The notes beneath the pieces are model-generated. The model was not told the origin of the DNA and did no database searches. It worked only from the letters and a program-made list of their open reading frames with translations. Made by a program: the position numbers and the translations under genes. 64,000 bases of DNA from Hirsutella rhossiliensis (taxonomy: Eukaryota > Ascomycota > Sordariomycetes > Hypocreales > Ophiocordycipitaceae), in contig NW_025408680.1 in the NCBI RefSeq assembly GCF_020360975.1, forward strand, positions 1,550,001 through 1,614,000, given 5' to 3'. Below are positions 1-11,800 of the stretch, piece by piece (the first letter of the stretch is position 1; each line of letters starts with the position of its first letter).

Positions 1-1636
1 CCTGGAATCCCATTCAGAAGGTCAGCTAGCGATTTCGTCTGCAAACCCTGCCGTGGAGACCATGTGGAATATCTCGTAGTTGTCCCGTGGATTTCTCCCA
101 CACTATACGTATATATCATGGTTCCAACTTCGCATGGATTCCGTAGAGCAGCCTGAATCTGGTCAAGCGGCATGATTGAGTTAGGGAGCAGATGCGTTGC
201 CGAAGCACAAGAGTTGCATTGCTGCAGTCGCGTTGTGTTCGTGGCAAGCACAGGAAAGTTCTTCCACCCATAAATCTTCTGATCGCATCTGTAGAATAGA
301 CACGTCATCAACCGAGATATTCTGCATCATGTTAGCTTTACATCTCGACAAGATAAACTTAGGTCCTTACTCAGCCTTGTGATGCGGATACGTGAATGAG
401 ATCGAAGAAGATGCATTCCCAGACCAGTAGACCAAGCCTCGTCCGTGTGCTTCCAGGAACGTAGCTGCGAGCTGCACATAAGCGTGACGATGATCTTGCG
501 AAGAAAGCATCTCATCGCCATCTCGCTCGCTTGTCGTCCTGAGAGTCCGGATAAATGTCGTTACATCATAAGTAAATAGCATAGCATGGGCACGGCTTAG
601 GTCACCGTAGCCCAGAAGCGATAACAATTCTCTGTAGCTGGGGATAGAATATGCCATGATCTTTGGGCACAACAATACCTAAGGTATAGCTCGGGGAAGT
701 GATAGCTATAAATATTGCGCCATTGTTGCGCATAAACCAGGCAAAACAAACGGCATCCACTAAGAGCTTTTGCGATGAACACATGCCCATAGAAGAACGT
801 AACACCGAGGCGCTCAAAACGCAGTCATTTGCGAGATCATTCGAGCCTCAACGCAACATGGTGTACGTATTATCTTATAGTGACTGCCTCTTATACCCAC
901 CCACTCATCCTGTATGCATCTTTGAACGGAACGGGCTTGGAGGCGGGGAAACAGGATTTCTGCCTTGGGGGCTACAGAAATCGGGGGGAGGCAGCCATCA
1001 TCTCTTCACCCGCTCGGCTTACAGGGATGTCTACACCATCTTCTCCAGCGGATTTGCCTCCATCAACTTCACAGGGGTCGGCTCATCCGCGATTGGTTCA
1101 CCCATGAGCGGCGACAGTGATTCGATACCCGCGCACTCGGAGGCTCGCCGGTTTCGACCTCGATTTTTCCACTTTGTCTGCCTTCGGCTCTTATCCAACG
1201 GAGAACAGCGGCTCCTAGTCCGCTTAAGCCAGCTCTCATAGGTCATAGTCTACAGGCGCCGGCGGTGTCGGCCATTTTATCTGTAGCAACTCGAAGCCTC
1301 CGGCGGAAAAACCCGCGTAGTAGTTCTCAGTGTGAGATAGAAGCGTCGCGGTGCCCGGACGTAGCTGTCGCTCGGATCACCGCAACTAAGACGCCGCGTC
1401 TTGCACTTCCACTAAGGAGGCGACATACTTACTTGACGATACACGATATTGGATGTAGACTAATAATTCTCAATGTATTCAAAGGTCTTGTACTATACTT
1501 CGAGCTCGACACAGTCATCCACCTGAGTCATTTCCCAGTCATCCATAGCAAGGGGGGTTGCGGGACTGAAGGCAGACGTAGCCCCATCAGACACATTTGT
1601 GGCGTCAGCCAATCCCGGATTCTAGAGCACGAAGCT
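1..1636. other. No confident gene
   Basis: Only short overlapping ORFs are present on both strands. The most protein-like is a 102-codon minus-strand ORF at 367-675, followed downstream on the same strand by an open stretch of about 49 codons near 190-340. These could be exons of a degraded gene, but no domain or splice chain could be established. Plus-strand ORFs at 699-1241 have no recognisable features. Confidence 0.3.
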
Positions 1637-2095
1637 TTAGCTTTTGATGAAGAAGATTGAGACTTCACGTACCTCCCTGTTCCGGGAGAGCTCGCGCGCT
1701 CCCCTTCTCGAATTCTCGGTTTCCTCTTCAAGCATTCTTATCTTCTCCTCACAGTCACAAATTCGGCCTTTGAGCGACTTTGTTTGTTCTTGAAGACGTC
1801 GTAGCTCTGCTTCCAGCTGATACGATCGTCGTGTTACCTTCAAGACGACCTGGCTCCACTGATAGTGGATAGCTCGCCAACTGTTGTCCGAGTCTGAGCC
1901 AGATGTCCCAAGTTCAATGACAAGACCTCGAACGTTGGAACGTGGGTCAGAGCTGCCCCTTCTGTCGTCATGTCTTTCCCGACGGAGCGAGGCGTCAAGG
2001 TGCGGGTCAAGCGAGTCTGTCCGGCTCTGCCTGGCTGGGCGTAGGGGGGGCAAATGCATGTCGGACATGGCTGAGCGGCCAGTATCTACTGACAT
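1637..2095 (-). CDS. Hypothetical coiled-coil protein, probably partial
   Basis: This is an unrecognised ORF of about 150 residues. The first half is charged and disordered, rich in R, S and D. The second half contains a heptad-like segment with alternating L, E, K and R, typical of a short coiled coil. The start is placed at an ATG at 2095 because the upstream open frame has no better context. A GTACGT donor-like site at 1668-1673 near the 3' end suggests that the last coding bases may belong to an intron and that another exon follows. It directly follows the secreted-protein gene on the same strand, so it could be a 3' exon of that gene. No function is assigned. Confidence 0.3.
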   Translation of the reverse strand: MSVDTGRSAMSDMHLPPLRPARQSRTDSLDPHLDASLRRERHDDRRGSSDPRSNVRGLVIELGTSGSDSDNSWRAIHYQWSQVVLKVTRRSYQLEAELRRLQEQTKSLKGRICDCEEKIRMLEEETENSRRGARELSRNREVREVSIFFIKS

Positions 2096-2184
2096 GTAGA
2101 TAAGGACACGAGTTGAAGGTGAGTGCATGAAAGATCTGGCAGCAGAGACTGTATTATATAGTCTACACTCTTGGTGCAAAACAT

Positions 2185-3092
2185 TTAACCGACACTCGTA
2201 CCACACCCGGCGCTTAAAGATGGAGTGACAAGTTTTGAAGCGGAATTGACAAACACTCCGTCAGCTGTTGGCTGTGAGACTGGTCCGGTTATGGGAATGG
2301 AGGCGGCTCGGTCGAGAGTCGTAACGCCGGATGACAGGCCCCACTTGAGCGCCGCTTCTGTAGTTGGTTCAGTCGAAACGATGCTGCTGCTTGGAAAGGA
2401 TTGGGGGGCCGGGCTGGAGGAGGAAGAGGTGCCCTCGGCGGATGTGGTGCCATCTAAGGAACCGCTTGTCGAGGTTGTCCCCTTACGCGGAGGGAAGCTC
2501 GTGGTGGTTGAAGTAAACGCCGTGGGTACGGTCTCGATCACGATCCGATTAGATCTCGTTTGGGTGACTACGACAATGCTTGTCTGGAGAACCTCTAGTA
2601 GACATCCGACCTGTCCTTGCATGTCTAGAGTTATGGCCGGGTTCGCTTTCCCTCCCGAGATTGATGCATGAATGCAGTGCGGAGTAAGTCCCGCGCATTG
2701 CCTTCCCTTAATTAGAGACAGTTGCTTGGGTAAGAGGGATATGCGTACCAGATTGCATATGCATCCCCGTTAGGGACCTCCTCAGGTACAGTAAAGGTGG
2801 CAAATCGTTGGCCGCCGCATTCAATTGTAGTAAAGTTATAGTGAATCGGTAGGAAAGAAGGGTCGGCAAACTGCAAGGATGCCTCGCATCTTGTCTGGGC
2901 TGGCGCCTTGATACTAAGCCATGATCAGTCTGTGGATACGTGCAGTGGCGAGTAGAGGACCAACACAGTTGATAGCTCAGACTGCCCCGCCTTAAGGGTG
3001 GTGAGAGGAGATGTAAGGCATATGGTATGGAAGGCCTTGGCCTGCCAAAGTAGACTCGCGGCGACGGCAATCAACCGATTAACTCGCATCAT
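2185..3092 (-). pseudogene. Secreted Ser/Thr-rich surface protein gene with an in-frame stop
   Basis: The gene is read in two exons. Exon 1 is 3092-2749 and starts at the first of two adjacent ATGs. It encodes a signal peptide (residues 1-20, hydrophobic core LIAVAASLLW, ending QAKA) and then a compact domain with N-glycosylation-type HYNFT and conserved-looking cysteines. A 47-nt intron (2702-2748, GT..AG, branch-like CTAAT) joins it in frame to exon 2 (2701-2185), restoring the run AIWQCAG across the junction. Exon 2 continues into a Ser/Thr/Pro-rich stalk typical of fungal wall proteins. No GPI signal or membrane segment is seen at the C-terminus. A TGA at 2925-2927 interrupts exon 1 after residue 55, although the same frame stays protein-like beyond it. 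It is either a recent pseudogene, a sequencing error, or has an unrecognised tiny intron. Confidence 0.5.
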
Positions 3093-3415
3093 TTTTTTGC
3101 TGTCTGCTTGTGTCTCTCGGGTGGATGTAGTGTGTTGTCCTGCGTGATCAATATGTCCAGCCTGTCGTTCTTGTACTCCAGACAAGCTGCCGCATCCCAC
3201 CGTGGCCCAGCTAAAGTTGAGAAGAAATATGCTAAATTTAACCACCCGTCGGCGCTTATAGCTACTCCTCTTTCATTCTTGCCCTCTTAATCTCATTTTC
3301 TTCTTAATTTAGGTGCTCGCAGTCCTTATTAAGAGCGAGACGGAGCATTTACTGCCACATTCTTCACAAATCTCTCCAAGTTCATCAAGCAAATCTACAC
3401 ACGAAATCTTTCATC

Positions 3416-4022
3416 ATGGATCACTCCTCTTCTGGCACCAACGGATCTCGTGGCGACCCGCAAGTTGTCCATCGGCGTGGGAGAAGTCCGGTAGCAGAGG
3501 TTCCTCAGTTAGACCACGATTCCTCCACCGTTCCCTCGAGTTCCCCGTCTACAACGTCTTCGGAACCCCCAGCACCTAGCCAGTCGGCGTTAAACCCCCA
3601 AGCCTCGTGTTTCGACTTTGATGGCATTTCCACTCAAAACGACGTGCTGTTCAACAGCAATTTGTGGGCGTATGGTTCGCCCTTCCAGTGCTGCACGACT
3701 ACCAATGACGACATCAAATGGTGAGTTCGGCAGTATACCGTGATTGCATAGCAGCTTAATGACATGAAAAAGGATGATGCATAGCATATCATCCCGTCTA
3801 GACGCCCTGGAGCTTGCTGTATCGACGGCGAATATACAAGTCGCGTACGTGCAAGACGGGGTCAGTGAGGTGCTCAGGCTATTTCAAACAACCGAAGACA
3901 TGACGAGGGAGATGGAAGACCTCAAGAGAAGCCTGAAAGAGTTATTGAAGTCGTTTATGCTTTTTTCCTGGGGGGGGGAAGGTATCGAAGACATTGATGT
4001 GCAATCGTCCCACTCGGCATAG
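3416..4022 (+). CDS. Small spliced hypothetical protein, 184 residues
   Basis: Two plus-strand ORFs join through one intron at 3721-3772 (52 nt, GTGAGT donor, AAAAAG acceptor). The junction falls inside a Trp codon and keeps the frame. The N-terminal 100 residues are disordered and rich in Ser, Pro and Thr. The C-terminal 80 residues contain an amphipathic, Leu/Glu/Lys-rich helix consistent with a coiled coil (around residues 125-160). No enzyme motif, signal peptide or membrane segment is visible. Similar two-exon small proteins with a disordered head and coiled tail are common orphan genes in fungal genomes; that comparison is from general knowledge. Function is unknown. Confidence 0.6.
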
Positions 4023-4358
4023 CAAGCCTGACCACAAGCAGCGGTCGAGTGCTTGATGTAAAAGGGATTTGTGTATATTAAAGTGTCCATGTACAAGATC
4101 AACTGTGGCAATATACTCAATTGTGTACCTTGTAGTACGTTCATGTCCGCTTTGGTGAATAAAGTGAGAGAAGGAATGAGGGCCTGCCACTGCTTCCGCA
4201 GTAGCACGGGAAACGGCTTGTGCCCTCTTCAATGCGCCGGAGTATTTGTAAGTGTACCTACGTTATTTACATATACGGCGTGGCTTTACCGACTGTTCGC
4301 AGCTTTTGGCGATTAAAGCAGTAGACTTCCGCACGCAAAAATAAAACGCTGTAATATA
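4023..4358. other. Intergenic, nothing recognised
   Basis: This AT-rich spacer lies between the small spliced gene and the first pogo-type element. The final TA (4357-4358) is the target duplication of that element. Confidence 0.5.
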
Positions 4359-4404
4359 CCATGCCCCACCCCCCTTTCGGTAACACCCACCTTTCGGTAG
4401 CGCA
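4359..4404. repeat. Terminal inverted repeat, pogo copy 1, left
   Basis: This is identical over 46 bp to the reverse complement of 6496-6541 and is preceded by TA. Confidence 0.95.
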
Positions 4405-4488
4405 ATTGAAAAATTCTCCACCAAAAGTCTACCATTTGAACTACATGAAATATGATCAGAACTTAACATTATAAACACAAAAAATATA

Positions 4489-6255
4489 TCATTCCGTAGA
4501 GAAATGGACGCTCTTATATGTACCGGCGCTTTTTACCATTCGCCCGGATCTGGTGGTGACTGGAAGGGCTTCGGTGCCACCTTGACTTCAATCACTGAAG
4601 CTGTCTCCACCTCTGAGACCGCCTCCTCCTCTGTGTCAGAATTCAGCACAACGGCTATCTCTTGGCTTTTAATTTGGGAATGGCTTCCTCAGCCACCAAA
4701 GCTTCACTGAGAGTCATGAACCGTCTGTTCGGGTTCGAATTGCTCTCCTCTTCTTGCCTCTCTGCAGCCGGGCCACTTCTTCCTCTAGCTTCGCGATTCT
4801 GTTGCTGTGCTCGGCAAGCGTCTGTTCTTGGGCTTCAAAGCCTCTAGCTATCACGGCGTATCGTCTCCGGGTGCCAGGAGTCTTGTTCTTTCCGAAATCG
4901 CGAATCTGGCGGCTGTTTCTGGCGTATCATCAGAACCAAAAATGGCGCGGACTTTGGAGACGTCTCTACAATGTCCGCGTGAATTTCTGGATGCCGCAAT
5001 GCCTTGGATCGTGAGATCGGCCAATTCCCAGTGACCCTCCAGCCGGACAATATATTCTTTGCCGTCATTCCAACCTCGCGCGCTTTAGCATATGCCCGTA
5101 TAAAATTGACCTTATGAACAGGCGCAGAATCGGTCAAACAGGTCAATTTCTGAAGTTCTTTCCGGTAAGCTGCCTTGGAGGCATTGAATACACCGTTATC
5201 TAACGGCTGGAGGCCATGAGAGCAGTGGGCAGGAAGGTAACAGCAATAAACGTTGTTCAAAAGCATGTGGCCATCCATGCATCCTGGTCTCGGTTAACAG
5301 TAATTCCTACAGAGGTGGATAAAGAAACGCACCGTTGCATGACTTCCATGTCCATCTAATATGATCAGTCTAGCATCTGAGGCATCGGCTGGTCGCGTCT
5401 GGGGCAAATAGACCCTCTCAAGCCACTCAATAGCGATATGGTTGTCCGTCCATCCGTTGGGCGACGTTATGTAATGCCAGTCGGCTATTTTGCCGAATTC
5501 CGTCAAGAACCACTGTTTCTGAAGCTCTTTGCCCTTAAAGATAATGCCAGGGTAAGGACACGGCCGTCCGCGGTGATAGCTTCAATAAATGAGGTCCAGT
5601 TGCGGGACTGTGGCCCTTTCAGAAGGGCCTTCCGTTTTGGGTCTGCACTCCCAACCACAAGACTATCCAAACCTGGCAAAAAGAGTCTGGTTAGTAAAAG
5701 TAATGAAAGACAAGCCAAATACTCACCAAAGCCAGACATAATACCGCCTTCGTCAACATTCACGGTATTTTCTGGTTTAATCCATCCATACTCCTTTTCC
5801 CTGATATCGAAGAACCAGTGAACCGCCCGAGGCGTAAAAGCATTAAATCGGTTAGCTTCCTGACGTCTCCCACGCTTGTTCTTGATGTCCGGATGGCGAT
5901 TGATGAATTTAGAGACCCAGTTGCGCCCCACTGTCCGCTCGTTGTTCAGTTGCTTTATAAGAGCCTCCACATGCGCGGATCTGACTGTGGCAGGAGCATA
6001 GCCGAGAGACTCTTGGCGGAGGATCCAAGAAACCAAGCGAGCTTCCTGAGACTTACTCAAGAGTTGACGAGGCTGGATCTGATCAGCCAGGGCTACCTGG
6101 CCTTTGAGTCTGTCGGAAATAGACTGCTGAGGTATGTCATACTTTTGGGCGGCGCGGTACTGCGACAAGCCGTTTTTTGTGACATCAATTATCGTATTAG
6201 CTATAATATCCTCCGTATAAATACTCCGAGGCCGCTTTAAGGTCATTTTGGTCAT
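4489..6255 (-). pseudogene. pogo/Fot-type DDD transposase with C-terminal frameshifts
   Basis: The protein starts at 6255. It opens with a psq-like helix-turn-helix (residues 10-50, YRAAQKYDIPQQSISDRL) and a CENP-B-like DNA-binding domain. The DDE_1 catalytic core follows: first Asp in VDEGG, second in ILDGHGSH, third in LQPLDNGVF, giving a DDD triad. Two introns are evident: 5673-5726 (54 nt, GTGAGT..CCAG, branch ACTAAC) and 5284-5332 (49 nt, branch GTTAAC). Comparison with copy 2 at 37331-39097 shows single-base deletions around 5270, 4940-4905 and 4739. These shift the basic, coiled C-terminal tail before the stop at 4489. The catalytic core is otherwise preserved. Confidence 0.85.
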
Positions 6256-6495
6256 GTGGTGGAGGAATAACGAGAAGAATCATCGTCAGGAGGCGGAAGG
6301 AGATTAGGGGGTTGGATGGTAATTTCGCGTGCAAGGTACGCACAGGCCGCAGACCCCTGTACAAACATTCAACCATCGAAAAGTAGAATTCAATCAATCC
6401 ACTATCTACTCCAAGTGACGGCTTGTGAATATCTTCAAAGCTGGCTGGAATCCGTGTAAGTGAAATTGATGGTTTTTGGTGGGGATATTTTCTAA

Positions 6496-6541
6496 TGCGC
6501 TACCGAAAGGTGGGTGTTACCGAAAGGGGGGTGGGGCATGG
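6496..6541. repeat. Terminal inverted repeat, pogo copy 1, right
   Basis: This is the partner of 4359-4404 and is followed by TA at 6542-6543. Confidence 0.95.
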
Positions 6542-6589
6542 TAAGCCATGTCGTTGGAGCTTTCGCCCACCTGAATTAGCTAGCACACG

Positions 6590-7672
6590 AGAAGGCCGAT
6601 CTGCATAGAAATCGAATGAGCTTTAGTCTGAACATTGGGATGGTCGTACGATGAAGCAAGTCTATTATTCGTCCGATACGCGCCTCATGCATTACTGTCA
6701 CAAGGATGCCGCCTACCGGCTCGGGCGCGGGAATCAGGTTAAGCCCGTGCCCCGATCGCCCATGGCGAAAGAACTCCCGAGTTTGTGGATCTATATGCCC
6801 CACTATGGCCGGAGGGTGTGGAGATCGCCGTGCCGCCCGGGCTACAGGACCGATATTTGCCAATCAACCGGCACGGGCACCCCCCGATAATGAGAGGGAT
6901 CCAGCCATGAGGCAAGTATACGCGCTTATTACTTCTGCATGAATGGTCCTACCTCGGCCTGTTATAGCATTGCGTCCTACGACAGTGTAAATTTAGAGTC
7001 CGTAAATAAGTGTAGGATGGAAGAGGCTCTGTTGGGCTCGCGGGCCCACATCGATCGGCCCAAGCATTGGGACCCCCCTGTGTCGCGAGGAGTAACGACA
7101 ACGATGATTCACGCCGTCGGCGCGTCTAGACCACGGCGACGATGGAGCGACAAGGCATTTTTCATTGAACTGTCATATATGATATTGTGCAGGCATCGTG
7201 CATAAGACTTTTGACCCCTTCTAGTACCAAAAGTAGAGTATTGACGTCACGTCTCTTTTCAATTTCGCAATCCACCCCATAGGAGCCAACACTTATCTGT
7301 CTGCATGAACTCGCAGGCATCGCGAGGTCCGTTGAAGTCTCCAAGGGATGGCCGTCGATACAGGCACTCGAATGCGTGTTGGCGCCACCAGAAACTGAGC
7401 AAGCCAATCGGACAACTGCCGCGCCTCTACTCCGCATTCAAGCTAGCACATAGGAACGGTGACAACTGCCAGATTCGGCCTTAGCTGGTCCCGACAAGCC
7501 GGAACGCACTAAGCATCAGCGTGCCGGTCTTGCTCTGAAATTGCCCCGCTAGCCACCTTGAGCCAGTAGCATGATGTCAGCGATAACTCGGCCACCAACG
7601 TAGACCTTTTGTCGTAGCAACACACCTAAACCCGAGAATATGGAACCGCCACAATATTGCCTATGGCCTGGG
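6590..7672. repeat. Dispersed repeat A, copy 1
   Basis: The segment shares ordered blocks with two other places in the window: TCGATACGCGCCT-like (about 6671), CCCCTTCTAGTAC (about 7214), GTTGAAGTCTCC (about 7332) and a long block from TCCCGACAAGCCGG (about 7483) to ATTGCCTAT (about 7670). The same blocks occur in the same order at 25580-26550 continued at 32343-32520, and partly at 32560-33490. No transposase, RT or inverted ends are recognised. On the minus strand around 7200-7400 and 26260-26450 both copies keep an open frame with a shared RRDV/WRDV..TLLLVLEG pattern, so part may once have been coding. Boundaries are approximate. Confidence 0.6.
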
Positions 7673-8240
7673 GAAGCCCTGCCTGAGAACACTGATCAAA
7701 GCTGGCCGGGCATGGCCGGAGAGCCCGCGATAACCCAGGGGCCGTAGAAAACACTTTTTTGGTATATCAGCTAGGTTACGACCCCAAGTGGCGCATTGCA
7801 GCTCAGGCTTTCCCAAGACCTGTGGCTCCTCCGGTATGCAGCTTGATGTCAAGCTGATGAGAATACGAGAACGGTCTACCCCCTTGCTGCCGAGGTGTTT
7901 AACAGATCACCCAAGGATTGCGATATCATGCCACATATTTGGTCCCAGCATTTTAAACATATGGACAGTGGCGAACGCGAAGATGAGAAAATCAGGAAAT
8001 TACTCCGCCTGATGAGCAAATCTACTGTCAACATGTAGAAAACGATATTTGGTTAGCCAAAGAGCCCAAATGATGTTACATTGCGAACCGCACCGAAAAA
8101 CATCACTCTTAATGGCATTGATGGTCCACGTTCTGTAACGTGAATCCGCCTAGCCTCTGGGGACTTATAACTCCGCGAATTCTGCTTGTAAATCCATTCT
8201 CACTCCTCCGGCCTACTCAGTAGTGGCAGTCAACTGAACT
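7673..8240. other. Unassigned sequence
   Basis: No supported gene, RNA or repeat end was found between repeat A copy 1 and the lone exon that follows. Confidence 0.4.
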
Positions 8241-8490
8241 TCAGCCACGGACACTCCGATTTTCCGTACTTGCCAAATTCGGTTCAGTCCCAATATCGTT
8301 GACGTAAGATTTGACCATGTTTCCTATCCTCTCCACCTCAGAGACGTCAAGAGATCCTCCCGCTGCAATTGCTCTTCTGACTAAACTTGTGAATGCCTCG
8401 CACAGGCAGATGACCCTGCTGGGAATTTCGTTGAGTGCTCCAACAACGAGTTGCTGAAGGGCCTTATCGTCGATACGTGATGTGTTCTTG
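8241..8490 (-). pseudogene. Terminal exon of an unrecognised gene
   Basis: This is an open stretch of about 83 codons without its own ATG, ending in TGA at 8241-8243. It is preceded by a good 3' splice site (GAAGCAG ending at 8491) with a GCTAAC branch sequence a few bases upstream. The peptide is well-behaved and helical, with VVGALNEIPSRVICLCEAF followed by an Ala/Gly-rich helix and a polar tail. No upstream exon could be joined confidently, although a GTGTAGGT donor-like site lies about 55 nt upstream. It may be the remnant of a host gene truncated by the neighbouring transposons, or the last exon of a real gene. Family unknown. Confidence 0.4.
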
Positions 8491-8878
8491 CTGCTTCGTA
8501 GTTAGCATCTGCGTGACAACATTGATGAGGGGGCCGACCTACACGACCGCCTCGGCGGCATCAGAGTATAAAATATGCTGACACCCTCACCGGAGGTGGG
8601 GAGGGTGTAATACAGTCCGAAGGATGTATCTCTATGACATGATGCTCGTACCTCTGGGTCTGGCTATGCGCTGGCGCACCATGAAGCGGTTTGTGCATGA
8701 CAATGACGAGCTTTGGCCCTCCGTGCACTATAGCGACGTCATCAAGAAAAGCGAGGTTGGAACAGTGGTTGGCGAAGTTGTTGTTGTTTGCGCCGATGCT
8801 CGTCGCGAACTTTCATCAGAACACCTGCTAATCTGTTAGGGCTTATAGAGCCTCAAGCAAGAATAACATGATGGAGCT
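8491..8878. other. Spacer with a hairpin, possible Helitron 3' region
   Basis: An 8-bp perfect stem (ACACCCTC 8581-8588 with GAGGGTGT 8601-8608) lies about 270 bp beyond the stop of the minus-strand Helitron protein. In Helitron orientation, CTGAT (a CTRRT match) follows the hairpin by 16 nt. That spacing is longer than usual and the following base is G rather than T, so this is only a candidate terminus. Confidence 0.2.
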
Positions 8879-11800
8879 CTACTTGCCATCAGGTAGCTTC
8901 TCATAGTGGAGAGATGCCCGTTCAAAAGGCGTATCGATCATTAGGCCCTCCAATGTCTTGACCCTGGAGACTGCAACGTAGCTAAGCCCAGTCTGGAAGT
9001 CACGTTCAGACAGATCGGTCACCATTTTGTCAACTGTGATGCTCTGTGACTTATGAACCGTGATGGCATATGATGCCATGAGTGGGAACTGCGTTCGGGT
9101 ACTGGCGGACGCCCCAAGAAAGAAGTCTCGCTTCACTGGGAGTATGGGCACCACCTCGCGCCCATCATCCGTGGTTAGATACGATGGCCCGGTATACTTA
9201 TCCATCACCATCATAATGACACATGGCGGGTCACGGTGCGTATCAGCGCCAGGCGCCCAACCGATGTCATATACTGTCCCTTGGGCCCCATTGACTAGGC
9301 CTGTTGGATGCCAGATGTTCTGGGTTAGCATGAGACGAGCACCAATACATACCGGAAACTGGCCAGCCAGGTTGCCAGCTTGTTCCGACGTTGCCTTGTC
9401 AGCACCGTTACCAATGTTCTTCGCCATGACTTGGATTGCTGGACGCTTGAGACGGACGAGATGCTCGTAGTTGTACTCGCTAACACGAGCTTTCTTGCTA
9501 TAGATACGAAGAGCAGCATCAAACGAATCTACGTCTCGCTGGCCTAGCTTGGCCTGCACACGCTGGCTCAGAAGTTTCCATGACTCTATGGATAGCTCTA
9601 GGCCACGTAATTCGTCAAGTGCAAGACGAAAGCTAGCCTGGTCGTCGCCCTGTTGCCGCTGGACCTTTGCAAGAAGACAGTGTGGTTAAACGCCCTATAT
9701 GCGATCTGGCCAGAGACCTCGTGCAGGTCTTTGAGTGGTCCATCAAAGTAGAGGGTTTGTTCGCAATCGGCGGGAGCTGGAAGAAGTCACCAACGAGGAT
9801 GATGCTTATGCCGCCAAAGAATTCGGCTGCTCTAGCAGGAAAGACTTGGCGGAGGCGTTTGTCGATCCACGAAAGTTGACGCAGACCTAGCATGCTTTTC
9901 TCATCAATCACGAGATACCTAACGTCCCGTAGCTTCTTCTGAAGAGCATTAGCATCTGCTGGGGAGAGCTCTGTAAACGCCCTATCAACAGGTAGCCGGA
10001 GCAGAGAGTGTAGTGTTGTCCCCATTATCTGGTTGCTTGCAACCCCAGTGGGCGCAGCTCTCCAGATTGGACTGGGCCGGTTCCTGGCAAGCTTCTGAAG
10101 ATGTGAAGATAGGACTTTGATCAGATAGGACTTGCCCGTCCCGCCACCACCGTCAACATGGAGTAGAATCTGCTCCTCGCTCGCATTGGAAGTGTCCGAC
10201 TATTGTATCGTAAACTATCCGCTGCTCTGCGTTGAGCGTATCGCGGGCCTCTGAAGGCAGGTCTTCAACATCCATATAGAGAGGATTCTGCGCAATGCGC
10301 TGGCGCCAATAATCGCCCTGAACGATCCCTGGATCAGCGTAGAGACCGACGTGGGTGTCCAATCGTATTGATATCGATATCCCGTCTACCCAGGAGATCT
10401 ACCATCTCTTGGCTTGGTGGGCAGTCGGGAAGCTGGCGGGCAAGCTCAAGCCAGTCCTCCTCCAGAAGGTCAGGCTCGTGAAATTCTTCCTCGAACTCAT
10501 CCGGATCCGGTCGACGGTCTTCGGCATTAGGTGTGCCATAGTAATCATCAGGGTGCTGGTGGTTCGCAAAACAGAATTCGGCGGCAGATGCATACGAGTC
10601 ATACTCTACACCGTTGATCTTGCGTAGTTCGACGGGATCGCAATGAGGGTGAGCAAGCATTAGCTTTACCCGACAAAAATCATCGTATTGGTGATGCTGC
10701 GGATTCGACTTGTACCGCGGAAAGTAGTATAGCACTCGAGGCTTAGCTTGACGACTCCAACGTGTCCACTTTCTCCCATCCCTCTTGCTTGTATTCCAGT
10801 TGGCTAGGAAGTCAAGGTAAGTGAGTTCTTCGTGAAGGGCAGGGCGAGAAAGATACTTCTCATATATCCCAACGACCTCAGCGTCGTCATCATGATCACC
10901 CTGGAGGCGAAGCGACCGGCCCTGTTGCTCGTAGGGACGGCAATCGACGGCTCTTACAACACGAGTACCTTCCTGGAGCTCGCAGTTGAGTAACACATGG
11001 CAGATCTCTTGGCCCGAGAAGTCCCTCTCAGCAAGCAGCTTGTTCATTAGACGCGAGGCAAAAGAAAGAAGTGGATTCTGGTGGGAGACATAGGGCAAGA
11101 TTTGCTGCCCCAGGCTTGCATAACTGTCGGTCCGCTTCTCCATCTTACTGCAATACTTGGCTGCGTAATTAATGACGGCTTGAAGGCTGGTGCAGGGGGA
11201 GATATCAATGTTGGCTAACCAGCCAAGACTGAGACACCGGTTGTAGTGGTTCATAAGGCTATCATTCCTGGCCGCCTCGAAGGAGAAATAGGAGTGTCCT
11301 TGGCGTCGAACAACGTCAGCCGTATCTCTCGCATCCCGGGGGAAGAAAAAGCGGCAAGAAATCTCGTCTGAACCCTTCTTCTTTCGTAGGCAGTATGTCT
11401 CACTGCAATGGTGGCGTTGGCAGCGATTCAGAATTTGTGAGAGCCATTGGAACGTCAAGGGATGCTGCACCGGATTCACAGCCAAGGGTTACCCTCTCCT
11501 TGCTGTTGGACTCGGGCTGGCTCAGGATTGAATGCTGTGACGTGGAAACTCCAGACGCGGGCGAACTCTTTGCGCACATGCTCCCTTTCCAAGTCAACAC
11601 TGGGGGCACCATCCATCCAGTATAGGCCGTGGCAATGGCTACTTCCACGACCCTGCCACTCATACCTGTTCCAAAAATCAGTGACATTGAATTTCTGCTT
11701 GAGAACGATATCTCTGAATAAACCAAACCGCCTGTGGAAGTGCCAGGCTGCAATATGTGGGTTGTCACGGAGAAGTTTGCTAGACATCCCCATTCGTTGT

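Larger units (their letters stand above)
4359..6541 (-). mobile_element. pogo/Fot-type DNA transposon, copy 1
   Basis: A 2183-bp element is bounded by identical 46-bp terminal inverted repeats (4359-4404 and 6496-6541) beginning CCATGCCCCACC and ending GGTAGCGCA when read inward. It is flanked by a TA duplication (4357-4358, 6542-6543), as expected for the Tc1/mariner superfamily. The inverted repeat has an internal doubled motif, CTTTCGGT, about 17 bp apart. It contains one transposase gene on the minus strand. The perfect ends suggest recent mobility, although the transposase has C-terminal frameshifts. Confidence 0.92.

Noticed and set aside
699..1241. 180-codon plus-strand ORF
   Set aside because: Irregular composition, no domain, overlapping frames on both strands. 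Not convincing as a gene.
8581..8608. Definite 3' end of Helitron 1
   Set aside because: The hairpin and a CTGAT are present, but the spacing is long and the next base is not T. Kept only as a candidate.
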